A DNA stretch of 44,402 bases from Microvirga subterranea (GCF_003350535.1 NZ_QQBB01000011.1:46761-91162); one strand, 5' to 3'. Counted from the stretch's first letter, positions 35,114 through 43,700 are shown. The notes: generated by a model not told the origin, from the sequence alone. Numbers and translations: made by a program.

Positions 35114-35733
35114 TGCAGCCCTTCCAGCGCCTGACCGCGACCGCCTGCCCCCTGCCCTATGCCAACATCGACACGGACCAGCTGATCCCGGCCCGGTTCA
35201 TGAAGCGCTCTCGCGCGGAAGGATATGGCGGCTATCTGCTCCACGACATGCGCTTTTCGGGCGAGGGAAGCGAAGTCCCGGACTTCCCGCTCAACCGTCC
35301 CCAGTTCCGGAACGCGCAGATCGTCGTCGCCAGGCGCAACTTTGGAGCTGGTTCATCGCGTGAGGCAGCCGTCTATGCGCTCGTGGATTACGGCATCCGC
35401 TGTGTGATCGCGCCGAGCTTCGGCGACATCTTCGCGTCCAACTCGGTCAACAACGGCCTCCTCCCGGCCCGGGTGGAGGAGCAGGATGCCGAGGCGCTGA
35501 TGCGCCATCTCGAGAGCGACGGCGCCGAACTCACGGTCGATCTCGAAGAACAGTCGGTCACGGCGGGCGATCGCAGGATCCCGTTCGTTGTCGATCCCGT
35601 CTGGCGCATGAAGCTCCTCAACGGCTGGGACGATATCGATCTGACGCTCAATCAGGCGGATGCGATTGCGCGGTTCACGGTGGAGGACGCCGCACGGCGC
35701 CCCTGGGCTGCGCCCCACCCACAGGCCCGCTGA
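35113..35733 (+). CDS. LeuD-type hydro-lyase small subunit (206 aa)
   Basis: Small (swivel) subunit partner of the preceding gene. YANIDTDQLIPARFMK near residues 16-31, RRNFGAGSSREAAVYAL (the conserved G-x-G-S-S-R-E loop) and DIFASNSVNNGLLP are all family hallmarks. Length 206, as in LeuD (about 200). Its ATG shares one base with the large-subunit stop, so the two are translated together. It converges on the IclR gene with a 21-base gap. Confidence 0.88.
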   Translation: MQPFQRLTATACPLPYANIDTDQLIPARFMKRSRAEGYGGYLLHDMRFSGEGSEVPDFPLNRPQFRNAQIVVARRNFGAGSSREAAVYALVDYGIRCVIAPSFGDIFASNSVNNGLLPARVEEQDAEALMRHLESDGAELTVDLEEQSVTAGDRRIPFVVDPVWRMKLLNGWDDIDLTLNQADAIARFTVEDAARRPWAAPHPQAR

Positions 35734-35754
35734 TCGTCCCGAGATGGCGCGGCC

Positions 35755-36618
35755 CTAAAACGGCTTCCAACCGCGCAGCGAGCGTGAAATGCGGCGCGCC
35801 GTCTCCATGACGACCGGCGCAAGCCGCTCCCGTGCCGCCTCGACTGTCCAGTGCGCGGTGGAGGTCGAGACCCCGACGGCCGCCAAGGGGCGACCGTTGC
35901 CGTCGAGGATGGGAGCCGCAACGGCGATCTCGCCGAGATTGACCTCCTCATCGACGAGGGCAAAGCCCTCGCGCTGCGCGATCTCCAGGCGCCGCTCGAC
36001 CTCGGCGCGATCGGTGATGGTGCGTGGCGTGCGCGGCTGAAAGTCCGTGCGGTCCAGAATGTCGGCCAGCTCGTCCTGCGGCAGCCAGGCGAGCTGCGCA
36101 CGCCCTCCCGCCGTGCAGAAGGCCGGCAGTCGGCGGCCGATCGTCGAGGTCGGGTTCATGCGGCGCTGGCTCGGCATGCGGATCACGGCAACGACCTCCG
36201 GCCCGTCGAGCTCCGCGACGTTGACGGTCTCGCGACAATCGTCCCGCGCCGAGGCGACGAACGGGATCGCAACCTCATAGAGCGGGCTTGCATGAAGATA
36301 GTGATATGCGAAGTCGAGCATGCGGGCGCTCAACCGGTAGCGGCGCGTCCTGTCGTCCTTCCGAAGATATCCGAGACGCACCAGTGTGTGGGTGATGCGC
36401 TGGGCCGCCCCCATGCTGATGCTCGATCGGGCCGCGATCTCCCGCAGGCCGAGCGCGTCCCAATCGCCGTCGAAGGCCTTCAGCACGCCGAGGCCTTTCG
36501 CGAGAGAATTGATGAAGAGCGGGTCTTCCCGCCCAGGCCCAGCGGACACGTCCTCCGCAAGCGCGATCCCTCCCCCTTCCGCAGGGGCAGAGGCATCGAT
36601 CATTTTCCGCGGTGCCAT
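35755..36618 (-). CDS. IclR-family regulator (287 aa)
   Basis: IclR-type transcription regulator: winged helix at about residues 33-95 (FINSLAKGLGVLKAF, then LREIAARSSISMGAAQRITHT) and an effector-binding GAF-like domain to the end (RRLPAFCTAGGRAQLAWLP, GEIAVAAPILDGNGRPLAAV). The ATG at 36618 has GGGAG about 9 bases upstream; a longer frame to 36690 would run into the promoter region. It is divergent from the peptide importer operon, so it probably controls it and itself. The 17-bp palindrome at 36724-36740 is the likely target. Confidence 0.87.
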   Translation of the reverse strand: MAPRKMIDASAPAEGGGIALAEDVSAGPGREDPLFINSLAKGLGVLKAFDGDWDALGLREIAARSSISMGAAQRITHTLVRLGYLRKDDRTRRYRLSARMLDFAYHYLHASPLYEVAIPFVASARDDCRETVNVAELDGPEVVAVIRMPSQRRMNPTSTIGRRLPAFCTAGGRAQLAWLPQDELADILDRTDFQPRTPRTITDRAEVERRLEIAQREGFALVDEEVNLGEIAVAAPILDGNGRPLAAVGVSTSTAHWTVEAARERLAPVVMETARRISRSLRGWKPF

Positions 36619-36809
36619 GGTCGTGCTCCCTCTCTCAAGCCTTCTTCGAGGCTTTGTCTTATCGCTTAGACGCCTTGACAAGCTCGACAATTCTATTCGA
36701 GATAATCGCGTTGCGCTACGCTCTTATCGCAATGCGATAACTAATTTTCGTACTTTAATAACATAATTCGCGTCACAAGCGATCGAGAGCCAAGTCCCAG
36801 AGAGAGGTC
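36619..36809. promoter_or_regulatory. Divergent iclR / peptide importer control region
   Basis: 191 bases between divergent genes. A perfect 17-bp palindrome TTATCGCA-A-TGCGATAA lies at 36724-36740. Its half-site TTATCGC recurs at 36659-36665, and a related GATAATCGCG lies at 36701-36710. A consensus -35 TTGACA is at 36675-36680 with GATAAT at 36701-36706, but 20 bases apart, wider than usual. A downstream AT-rich stretch (36741-36770) holds other -10-like words. Together these suggest IclR-type operators near the importer promoter. Confidence 0.6.
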
Positions 36810-38408
36810 ATGAAACAGCAAACGACGATTCTTGCCGGCGCCCTCGCGGCCCTGCTTCTTGGCGGCCATGCCTTCGCGGCAGAACTCCGGATCGGCACGG
36901 CAGCCGAGCCGAGCTCCCTCGACCCGCACTATCATAACCTGACACCGAACAACACGGTGCGCCGCCACATCTTCGAATCGCTCGTCGATCAGGATGCGAA
37001 GCAGCGTCTGATCCCCGCGCTCGCCGAATCTTGGCGCGCGGTTGACGACAAGACGTGGGAGTTCAAGCTCCGCAAGGGCGTCAAGTTTCATGACGGCAGC
37101 GAGTTCACCGCGCAGGACTTCGTCTACACCCTCTGCCGCATTCCGAACGTCGCCAACAGCCCGTCCTCCTTCACGCTCTACACCAAGGGTGTCGACGCGG
37201 TGGAGACGCCCGATCCCTACACGATCATCGTCAAGACCGCCGCCCCCTATCCGCTCCTGCCCGTCGAGATGACGACTTTCGGCATCATCTCGGCCAAGGC
37301 CGCCGGCGGCGAGAAGGTCACCTTCGACAAGGCCGGGTGCAAGGCCGACTCCTGGCCAGCGACGCAGGCGTTCAACGACGGCACTCTCACGATCGGAACC
37401 GGCCCGTTCAAGCTCGCTGAATACCGCAAGGGCGAGCGCATCGTGCTCGATCGCAATCCTGACTACTGGGGCACGAAGCCGGAGTGGGACAAGGTCACGT
37501 TCCGTCCGATCACCAGCGACGGACCGCGCATGGCGGCGCTCCTCGCCGGTGACGTCGATCTCGTGGACGAGCCGCCGCTGCAGGACCTGGAGCGGCTGCG
37601 CAAGGACCCGAAGGTCTCCGTGGTCGAGACCCTGTCGAACCGCGTCGTGTATCTCGCCCTCGATCAGGCCGAGCCGACCCCGACCATCAAAGGCACCGAC
37701 GGCAAGAACCCGCTGCGCGACATCCGCGTGCGCGAGGCGCTCTCGCTGGCCATCGACCGCGAGGCCATCGTCAAGCGCATCATGAACAATACCGCGGAAC
37801 CGGCAGCCCAGCTCCTGGCTCCCGGCCTGTTCGGCACCAACCCGGACCTCAAGGTCAAGAGCGACCAGAAGAAGGCCAAGGAACTGCTGACGGCGGCCGG
37901 CTATCCCAACGGCTTCGAGCTGACCATCGGCACGCCGAACGACCGCTACATCAACGACGAGAAGATCGCCCAGGCGGTTGCTCAGATGTACAGCCGTATC
38001 GGCATCAAGACGCAGGTGGATGCCGCGACCGTCAACGTGTTCTTCTCCCGCCGCAACAAGGGCGAGTTCAGCGTGTATCTCGCCGGCTGGAGCGCCGCCA
38101 CGGGCGAAGCCTCGTCGCCGCTCAAGTCTCTCGTGGCCACGCGGATCAAGGAGAAGGGCTTCGGCCCGACCAACTACACCAGCTATTCGAACCCGAAGCT
38201 GGACGAGCTGCTGACGAAGGCGCTCGCCACGGTCGACGACGCCGCGCGCGAGAAGCTGCTGGCCGAGACCATGAAGGTCGCCATGGAGGACTACGCGGTC
38301 CTGCCCCTGCACTACGAGGTCACCTCGTGGGCCATGCGCAAGGGCCTGAGCTACGAGCCCCGCGCCGACCAGTACACCCTGGCCGCGTCGATCCGCTCGG
38401 CGAAGTAA
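36810..38408 (+). CDS. Dipeptide/oligopeptide ABC transporter binding protein (532 aa)
   Basis: Extracellular solute-binding protein family 5 (SBP_bac_5). Residues 1-23 (MKQQTTILAGALAALLLGGH then AFA) are a Sec signal peptide with cleavage before AELRIG. The family stretches IGTAAEPSSLDPHYHN, WEFKLRKGVKFHDGSEFTAQDFVYTL and RNPDYWG are clear. Length 532 is typical. AGAGAGG precedes the ATG. First gene of a six-gene operon with two permeases, two ATPases and an M20 hydrolase, so the cargo is probably a peptide or N-acylated amino compound (inference). Confidence 0.92.
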   Translation: MKQQTTILAGALAALLLGGHAFAAELRIGTAAEPSSLDPHYHNLTPNNTVRRHIFESLVDQDAKQRLIPALAESWRAVDDKTWEFKLRKGVKFHDGSEFTAQDFVYTLCRIPNVANSPSSFTLYTKGVDAVETPDPYTIIVKTAAPYPLLPVEMTTFGIISAKAAGGEKVTFDKAGCKADSWPATQAFNDGTLTIGTGPFKLAEYRKGERIVLDRNPDYWGTKPEWDKVTFRPITSDGPRMAALLAGDVDLVDEPPLQDLERLRKDPKVSVVETLSNRVVYLALDQAEPTPTIKGTDGKNPLRDIRVREALSLAIDREAIVKRIMNNTAEPAAQLLAPGLFGTNPDLKVKSDQKKAKELLTAAGYPNGFELTIGTPNDRYINDEKIAQAVAQMYSRIGIKTQVDAATVNVFFSRRNKGEFSVYLAGWSAATGEASSPLKSLVATRIKEKGFGPTNYTSYSNPKLDELLTKALATVDDAAREKLLAETMKVAMEDYAVLPLHYEVTSWAMRKGLSYEPRADQYTLAASIRSAK

Positions 38409-38428
38409 GCCTCTTCATCGGACACTCT

Positions 38429-38450
38429 CGGGGGCGGACTTCCGCCCCCG
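38429..38450 (+). terminator. Hairpin between binding protein and first permease gene
   Basis: CGGGGGCGG pairs with CCGCCCCCG around an ACTT loop, followed by GTTTCCTT-like bases. It lies 20 bases after the stop and 31 bases before the next gene, so it is best read as a partial terminator or mRNA stabiliser that favours the binding protein. Confidence 0.65.
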
Positions 38451-38481
38451 TTTCCTTCCCGCCCGCCAACCGGAATTCGAC

Positions 38482-39459
38482 ATGCTGGTTTTCCTGATCC
38501 GGCGCCTTGCCCAGAGCGCGATCGTCATCGCGGTCATGTCCGTCCTGGTCTTTGCCGGCATCTTCGCGATCGGCAATCCGATCGACGTGCTGATCAGCCC
38601 GGAGGCCGACGAGATCGAGCGGGCGGCCGCCATCGCAAGGCTCGGCCTCGACCGGCCGATGCACGAACAATTCCTCTCCTTCGCCGGCAATGCCCTCTCC
38701 GGCGACCTTGGAACGTCCTTCGTTCACGGCGTCCCGGCCATCGGCCTCGTCCTCGAGCGATTCCCCGCGACCCTCGAACTCGCTCTGCTCGCGATGATCA
38801 TCGCGGTAGTCATCGGCATCCCGCTTGGGATCTGGGCGGGCCTGAAGCCGGATTCGGCCGCGGGCCGCATCATCATGGCGGGCTCCATCCTCGGATTCAG
38901 CCTGCCCACCTTCTGGGTCGGCATGCTGCTGATCATGGCCTTCGCGGTGTCGCTCGGGTGGCTTCCGGCCAGCGGTCGCGGCGCAACCGTGGACGTGTTC
39001 GGCGTTCCCTTCAGCTTCCTCACGCTCAACGGCCTGAAGCACATGTTCCTGCCGGCCCTGAACCTCGCTTTGTTCAAGGTATCGCTCGTGATCCGCCTCG
39101 CCCGCGCCGGCACCCGCGAGGTGGCCCTGCAGGACTATGTGCGCTTCGCCCGTGCGAAAGGCCTGTCGCCTGCCCGCATCGTCGGCGTGCACATCCTCAA
39201 GAACATCATGATCCCGGTCGTGACCGTGCTCGGACTCGAATTCGGCTCGGTGATCGCCTTCTCGGTCGTGACCGAGTCGGTCTTCGCCTGGCCCGGCATG
39301 GGCAAGCTGCTGATCGACAGCATCCTGCTGCTCGACCGGCCCGTGGTCGTGGCCTACCTCCTGGTCACCGTGCTCCTCTTCATTGTCATCAATCTCGTGG
39401 TCGACCTGCTCTATTCGCTGCTCGACCCCCGCATCCGCCTGGGAGGCGCCAAGGCATGA
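38482..39459 (+). CDS. dppB: Peptide ABC transporter permease (DppB type, 325 aa)
   Basis: Membrane permease of the BPD_transp_1 family with about six hydrophobic segments. It starts MLVFLIRRLAQSAIVIAVMS, as DppB/OppB proteins do. The stretch DLGTSFVHG and the ATPase-contacting loop EVALQDYVRFARAKGLSPAR (near residues 213-232) are typical. The end YSLLDPRIRLG is a family hallmark. The ribosome site is weak. The stop overlaps the start of the next permease by 4 bases. Confidence 0.92.
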   Translation: MLVFLIRRLAQSAIVIAVMSVLVFAGIFAIGNPIDVLISPEADEIERAAAIARLGLDRPMHEQFLSFAGNALSGDLGTSFVHGVPAIGLVLERFPATLELALLAMIIAVVIGIPLGIWAGLKPDSAAGRIIMAGSILGFSLPTFWVGMLLIMAFAVSLGWLPASGRGATVDVFGVPFSFLTLNGLKHMFLPALNLALFKVSLVIRLARAGTREVALQDYVRFARAKGLSPARIVGVHILKNIMIPVVTVLGLEFGSVIAFSVVTESVFAWPGMGKLLIDSILLLDRPVVVAYLLVTVLLFIVINLVVDLLYSLLDPRIRLGGAKA

Positions 39460-40364
39460 CCGCCGCAAGCCCCGTCTCCGCCGCCCCGAAGGTCGAAACC
39501 CCGCTCAAGCGCTTCGTCGTCGGGTTCCTCGACAGCCGTGTCGCCATGCTCGGCCTCGTTCTGCTCGCGCTCGTGGTCTTTTCGGCCCTGCTGGCTCCCT
39601 GGATCGCACCGCAGGACCCCTACGACCTGAGCAAGCTCGACATCATGTCGGGCATGCTGCCGCCGGGCAGCGCCGATATGGACGGCAACGTCTTCTGGCT
39701 CGGCTCTGACGAGCAGGGTCGAGACCTCCTGAGCGCGATCCTATACGGACTGCGGACGAGCCTCCTCGTCGGCTTCTCGTCGACCGCCATCGCTCTCGCG
39801 ATCGGGCTGGTCATCGGCATGGTCGCGGCTTATGCAGGCGGCGGCACCGACGCCACCATCATGCGTCTGGTCGATATTCAACTCTCCTTCCCGGCGATCC
39901 TCATTGCGCTGATCCTCCTCGCCGTGCTCGGCAAGGGCGTGGACAAGGTGATCGTCGCGCTCGCGGCGGTGCAATGGGCCTACTATGCCCGCACGGTGCG
40001 CAGCGCCGCGCTGGTGGAACGGCGCAAGGAATATGTCGAGGCGGCGCAGTGCCTCGCCCTGCCGAAGGGGCGCATCGTCCTGCGCCACCTCCTGCCGAAC
40101 TGCCTGCCGCCCCTGATCGTGGTGGCGACCGTGCAGGTCGCCCATGCGATCACCCTCGAGGCGACCCTGTCGTTCCTGGGCGTCGGCGTTCCCGTGACCG
40201 AGCCGTCGCTCGGCATGCTGATCGCGTCCGGCTTCGACTACATGCTCAGCGGCGAATTCTGGGTCAGCGTGTTCCCGGGCCTCGCCCTGCTGATCACCAT
40301 CGTCAGCATCAATCTCGTCGGCGACCAGATGCGCGACGTCCTCAACCCGCGCCTGCAGCATTGA
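39456..40364 (+). CDS. dppC: Peptide ABC transporter permease (DppC type, 302 aa)
   Basis: Second BPD_transp_1 permease. The N-terminal cytoplasmic segment runs into the first membrane helix (LGLVLLALVVFSALLAPWIA), followed by APQDPYDLSKLD and GSDEQGRDLLSAILYGLRTS, both characteristic of DppC. The loop RKEYVEAAQCLALPKGRIVLRH is the ATPase contact. The start is fixed by an ATGA overlap with dppB; a longer frame reaching to 38958 lies inside dppB and is discarded. Confidence 0.92.
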   Translation: MTAASPVSAAPKVETPLKRFVVGFLDSRVAMLGLVLLALVVFSALLAPWIAPQDPYDLSKLDIMSGMLPPGSADMDGNVFWLGSDEQGRDLLSAILYGLRTSLLVGFSSTAIALAIGLVIGMVAAYAGGGTDATIMRLVDIQLSFPAILIALILLAVLGKGVDKVIVALAAVQWAYYARTVRSAALVERRKEYVEAAQCLALPKGRIVLRHLLPNCLPPLIVVATVQVAHAITLEATLSFLGVGVPVTEPSLGMLIASGFDYMLSGEFWVSVFPGLALLITIVSINLVGDQMRDVLNPRLQH

Positions 40365-40374
40365 GGAGGCGACC

Positions 40375-41349
40375 ATGACGCGACAGGAACCGGTGCTCGA
40401 GGTCGAGGACCTGCGCACCCACTTCTTCACCCGCGGCGGGGTCGCCAAGGCGGTGGACGGCGTGAGCTTCACGCTCAACCGCGGCGAGATCCTGGGGCTC
40501 GTCGGCGAATCCGGCTCCGGCAAGTCGGTCACCGGCATGTCCATTCTCGGGCTTATCGATCCTCCGGGCCGGATCGTCGGCGGCGCCGTGCGCTATCGCG
40601 GCGAGGACCTGGTGAAGGCCGGCGAGAAGCGCCTGCGCCAGCTGCGCGGCAACCGTATCGCCATGATCTTCCAGGATCCGATGATGACGCTGAACCCGGT
40701 GCTCAGCGTCGAGACCCAGATGGTTGAGACCGTGCTCGCCCACGACAAGGTTTCACGCCAGCAGGCGCGCGAGCGAGCCCGCGAGGCGCTGGTCCGAGTC
40801 GGCATTCCCTCCCCAGACGAGCGTCTAGCTGCGTACCCGCACCAGTTCTCGGGTGGCATGCGTCAGCGCGTTGCCATTGCCATCGCGCTGCTGCACCAGC
40901 CTGACGTGATCATCGCCGACGAGCCGACCACGGCCCTCGACGTGACGATCCAGGCCCAGATCCTGTTCGAGGTGCAGAAGCTGTGCCGCGAGACCGGGAC
41001 CGCGCTCGTCTGGATCACCCACGACCTCGCTGTGGTGTCGGGTCTCGCCGACCGAATTGCCGTGATGTATGCCGGGCGCGTCGTGGAGACAGGCACGACC
41101 GTCGAGGTGATCGACGGGGCGCGGCACCCGTACACCCATGGCCTCCTCGGGTCCGTTCCGAGCCGAAACCGGCGCGGCGAGCCGCTGTCCCAGATCCCCG
41201 GAATGACACCGTCCCTGCTCAACCTGCCGGAAGGCTGCGCCTTTCGACCGCGCTGCCAGCGCGCCACCGAGATCTGTCTGGCCGTCCCGCCCCTGTCCGA
41301 CGGCGGCCATGGCTGGCGCTGCTTCCATCCTGAAGGGGCCGCCGCATGA
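40375..41349 (+). CDS. dppD: Peptide ABC transporter ATPase (DppD type, 324 aa)
   Basis: ATPase subunit of the peptide importer. Walker A GESGSGKS at about residues 43-50, signature FSGGMRQRV, and Walker B DVIIADEPTTALDVTIQ are intact. The C-terminal cysteine cluster region (GCAFRPRCQRATEIC) is the oligopeptide-type extension seen in DppD/OppD, which can bind an Fe-S cluster in some members. GGAGG precedes the ATG, and the stop overlaps the next ATPase by 4 bases. Confidence 0.93.
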   Translation: MTRQEPVLEVEDLRTHFFTRGGVAKAVDGVSFTLNRGEILGLVGESGSGKSVTGMSILGLIDPPGRIVGGAVRYRGEDLVKAGEKRLRQLRGNRIAMIFQDPMMTLNPVLSVETQMVETVLAHDKVSRQQARERAREALVRVGIPSPDERLAAYPHQFSGGMRQRVAIAIALLHQPDVIIADEPTTALDVTIQAQILFEVQKLCRETGTALVWITHDLAVVSGLADRIAVMYAGRVVETGTTVEVIDGARHPYTHGLLGSVPSRNRRGEPLSQIPGMTPSLLNLPEGCAFRPRCQRATEICLAVPPLSDGGHGWRCFHPEGAAA

Positions 41350-42395
41350 CCGCTTCCTCCTCGCCGCTCGCCGCCCCTCCGTCGACCGAGCCGGCCAGCC
41401 CTACCTCCATGCTCGAACTCTCGCACCTGACCAAGCGGTTCTCGACCAAGCTCGACTTCGCGGAGCGTCTGGCGAAGCGGCTCGGCGCCAAGGTCCAGGA
41501 ATACGATGTCCATGCGGTGGACGACGTGAGCCTGAACATCGCTCCCGGCGAGGTCGTCGGCCTCGTCGGAGAATCCGGATGCGGCAAGACCACGCTCGGG
41601 CGCATGGTGGCCGGCATCACGCCGCCGAGCGCAGGCCAGATCCTCTATCGGGGCCGGCCGATCGCCTCCCTGTCCTCCGACGAGGCGCGCAAGGCGAAGC
41701 TCAAGATCCAGATGGTGTTCCAGGATCCGATGGCATCGCTCAACCCCCGCCTGCGCGTGTCCGAGATCATCGGCGAGGCGCCGCGCGTGCACGGCCTCGT
41801 GTCGCGTGCCGGGCAAGCCGACTATGTCGCGTCCGTCATGCGCAAGGTCGGCCTCGATCCGGCCTATGCGGCACGCTTCCCGCATCAGTTTTCAGGCGGC
41901 CAGCGCCAGCGCATCGGCATCGCTCGCGCGCTTGCCGTGCAGCCCGAATTCCTGGTCTGCGACGAGTCGGTAGCGGCCCTCGACGTCTCGATCCAGGCAC
42001 AGATCATCAACCTGTTCATGGAACTGCGCCGGGATCTCGGCCTCACCTACCTCTTCATCAGCCACGACCTCGGCGTGGTCGAGCACATCGCCGACCGCAC
42101 GGTCATCATGTATCTCGGCCGGGTGGTCGAGATCGCTCCGACGGCCGAATTGTTCGCCGGCCCGAACCACCCATACAGCCGTGCGCTCCTGGACGAGGCG
42201 CCGCGGGTCGACACCCGGAAGCGGACCTTCGCGCCGATCAAGGGCGAGATTCCCTCCCCTCTCGATCCACCCGCCGGCTGCGCCTTTCATCCGCGCTGCC
42301 CTCTGGCGCTGCCGCGCTGCAAGGCGGAACGCCCACGCCTGCGCGAGATTGCGCCCGGCCGGCTCTCGGCCTGCCATCTGAACGACATGCATTGA
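41346..42395 (+). CDS. dppF: Peptide ABC transporter ATPase (DppF type, 349 aa)
   Basis: Second ATPase. Walker A GESGCGKTT, signature FSGGQRQRIGIARALA, Walker B FLVCDESVAALDVSIQ, and the C-terminal GCAFHPRCPLALPRC extension are present. In Walker B the usual DEP reads DES, as in many members of this subfamily. An N-terminal stretch of about 20 Ala/Pro/Ser residues precedes the first conserved segment, and an internal ATG at residue 22 (MLELSHLTKRF) is a possible alternative start. The ATGA overlap with dppD favours the longer form. Confidence 0.92.
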   Translation: MTASSSPLAAPPSTEPASPTSMLELSHLTKRFSTKLDFAERLAKRLGAKVQEYDVHAVDDVSLNIAPGEVVGLVGESGCGKTTLGRMVAGITPPSAGQILYRGRPIASLSSDEARKAKLKIQMVFQDPMASLNPRLRVSEIIGEAPRVHGLVSRAGQADYVASVMRKVGLDPAYAARFPHQFSGGQRQRIGIARALAVQPEFLVCDESVAALDVSIQAQIINLFMELRRDLGLTYLFISHDLGVVEHIADRTVIMYLGRVVEIAPTAELFAGPNHPYSRALLDEAPRVDTRKRTFAPIKGEIPSPLDPPAGCAFHPRCPLALPRCKAERPRLREIAPGRLSACHLNDMH

Positions 42396-42429
42396 GCCGA
42401 CGATTGCTCAGTTGAACCCCGGAGAGACG

Positions 42430-43596
42430 ATGCCCACTGACGATCTCGTCAGCCTCGACCTGATCCGTGATCTGGTCGGTTTCGACACCACGAGCCGGAA
42501 CTCCAACCTGGAGCTGATCGGCTACATCCGCGACTATCTCGGCCGGCTCGGCATCGAGAGCACGCTGGTGTTCGACGACACGGGGCAGAAGGCCAGCCTC
42601 TACGCGACGATCGGACCGAAGGACCGGGGCGGCATTCTTCTGTCCGGGCACACGGACACGGTGCCGGTGGATGGTCAGGACTGGACGAGCGACCCGTTCA
42701 CCCTCACCCGACGCGGCGATCATCTCTACGGCCGCGGCACTGCGGACATGAAGAGTTTCGTGGCCATCGCGCTCGCCTTCGCGCCGGACTTCGCGAAGGC
42801 CGACCTGACGACCCCGATCCACTACGCGTTCTCCTATGACGAAGAGGTCGGCTGCGTCGGCGTCCGTCCGCTCATCGCTCATCTGAACACGCTGCCGGTG
42901 CAGCCGCGCATGGCGATCATCGGCGAACCGACCGAAATGCAGATCATCTGCGCGCATAAGGGCAAGCTGGCGATGCGCTGCCGGGTCGAGGGCCTGTCGT
43001 GCCACTCCTCGCTTGCGCCGAAGGGCGTCAACGCCGTCGAGTATGCGGCCGACGTGGTGTCGTACCTGCGGAGCATGGCCCGCAGAATCGCAACCGAGGG
43101 GCCGTTCGACGAGGGCTTCGACATCCCTCACACGACCGTGCATACGGGCGTGATCCGCGGCGGCACGGCGCTCAACATCGTGCCGAAGGAGTGCACCTTC
43201 GACTTCGAGTTCCGCTACTTGCCGCAGCAGGACCCCGCGGCCCTGCTGGCGGAAGTCCAGCGTTACGCCCATGAGGTGCTGGAGCCTGAGATGAAGGCCG
43301 CTGCGCCGGGTGCCGGGTTCTCCTGGCAGCAACTGTCCGCGACGCCCGGGCTGGATGTGGCGCCGGAGGAGGAAGTCGTCACCCTCGCCAAGGCGATTGC
43401 AGGACAGAACGGCCAGTCGAAGGTCGCATTCGCTACGGAGGCGAGCTTGTTCCAGAAATCCGGCGGGATCCCCGCCGTGGTCTGCGGGCCCGGCAATATC
43501 GCCCAAGCCCACAAGCCGGATGAATACATCGCGCTCAGCGAAGTGGCGAAGGGAGAGGCCTTCATGCGCCGCCTCCTCGCAACGGTCACGGCCTAA
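42430..43596 (+). CDS. M20 deacetylase/peptidase, ArgE/DapE type (388 aa)
   Basis: Zinc-dependent M20 hydrolase closest to acetylornithine deacetylases (ArgE). Predicted metal and catalytic residues are H74 and D76 in SGHTDTVP, D107 in GRGTADMKSF, E138/E139 in DEEVGC, a Glu in AIIGEPTEMQ, and a C-terminal His in HKPDEYI. The central dimerisation domain (GKLAMRCRVEGLSCHSS onward) is complete. The ATG at 42430 has GGAGAG seven bases upstream, better than an in-frame TTG 18 bases earlier. It follows the importer genes by 34 bases, so it probably hydrolyses an imported N-acyl amino acid or dipeptide rather than serving arginine synthesis (inference). Confidence 0.88.
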   Translation: MPTDDLVSLDLIRDLVGFDTTSRNSNLELIGYIRDYLGRLGIESTLVFDDTGQKASLYATIGPKDRGGILLSGHTDTVPVDGQDWTSDPFTLTRRGDHLYGRGTADMKSFVAIALAFAPDFAKADLTTPIHYAFSYDEEVGCVGVRPLIAHLNTLPVQPRMAIIGEPTEMQIICAHKGKLAMRCRVEGLSCHSSLAPKGVNAVEYAADVVSYLRSMARRIATEGPFDEGFDIPHTTVHTGVIRGGTALNIVPKECTFDFEFRYLPQQDPAALLAEVQRYAHEVLEPEMKAAAPGAGFSWQQLSATPGLDVAPEEEVVTLAKAIAGQNGQSKVAFATEASLFQKSGGIPAVVCGPGNIAQAHKPDEYIALSEVAKGEAFMRRLLATVTA

Positions 43597-43646
43597 CGGA
43601 GCGCCCTGCGGAAGCGCCGCTCGCACTCCTCCCGTCACAAACGAAA

Positions 43647-43672
43647 GCAGCCCCGGCCGAAGCCGGGGCTGC
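43647..43672 (-). terminator. Strong rho-independent terminator
   Basis: A perfect 11-bp stem GCAGCCCCGGC/GCCGGGGCTGC encloses a 4-base loop (TTCG on the minus strand). On the minus strand it is followed by TTTCGTTTGT, so it ends the RTX protein gene. It may also slow plus-strand transcription from the importer operon. Confidence 0.85.
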
Positions 43673-43700
43673 GATGTGTCAAGACCGGATGGTCCGAGAC

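Noticed and set aside
36741..38312. Minus-strand frame of 523 codons opposite the peptide-binding protein gene
   Set aside because: The plus strand encodes a complete binding protein with signal peptide; the antisense frame shows no family motif.
42412..42430. Upstream TTG start for the M20 hydrolase
   Set aside because: The ATG at 42430 has a better-spaced GGAGAG site, which lies between the two starts.
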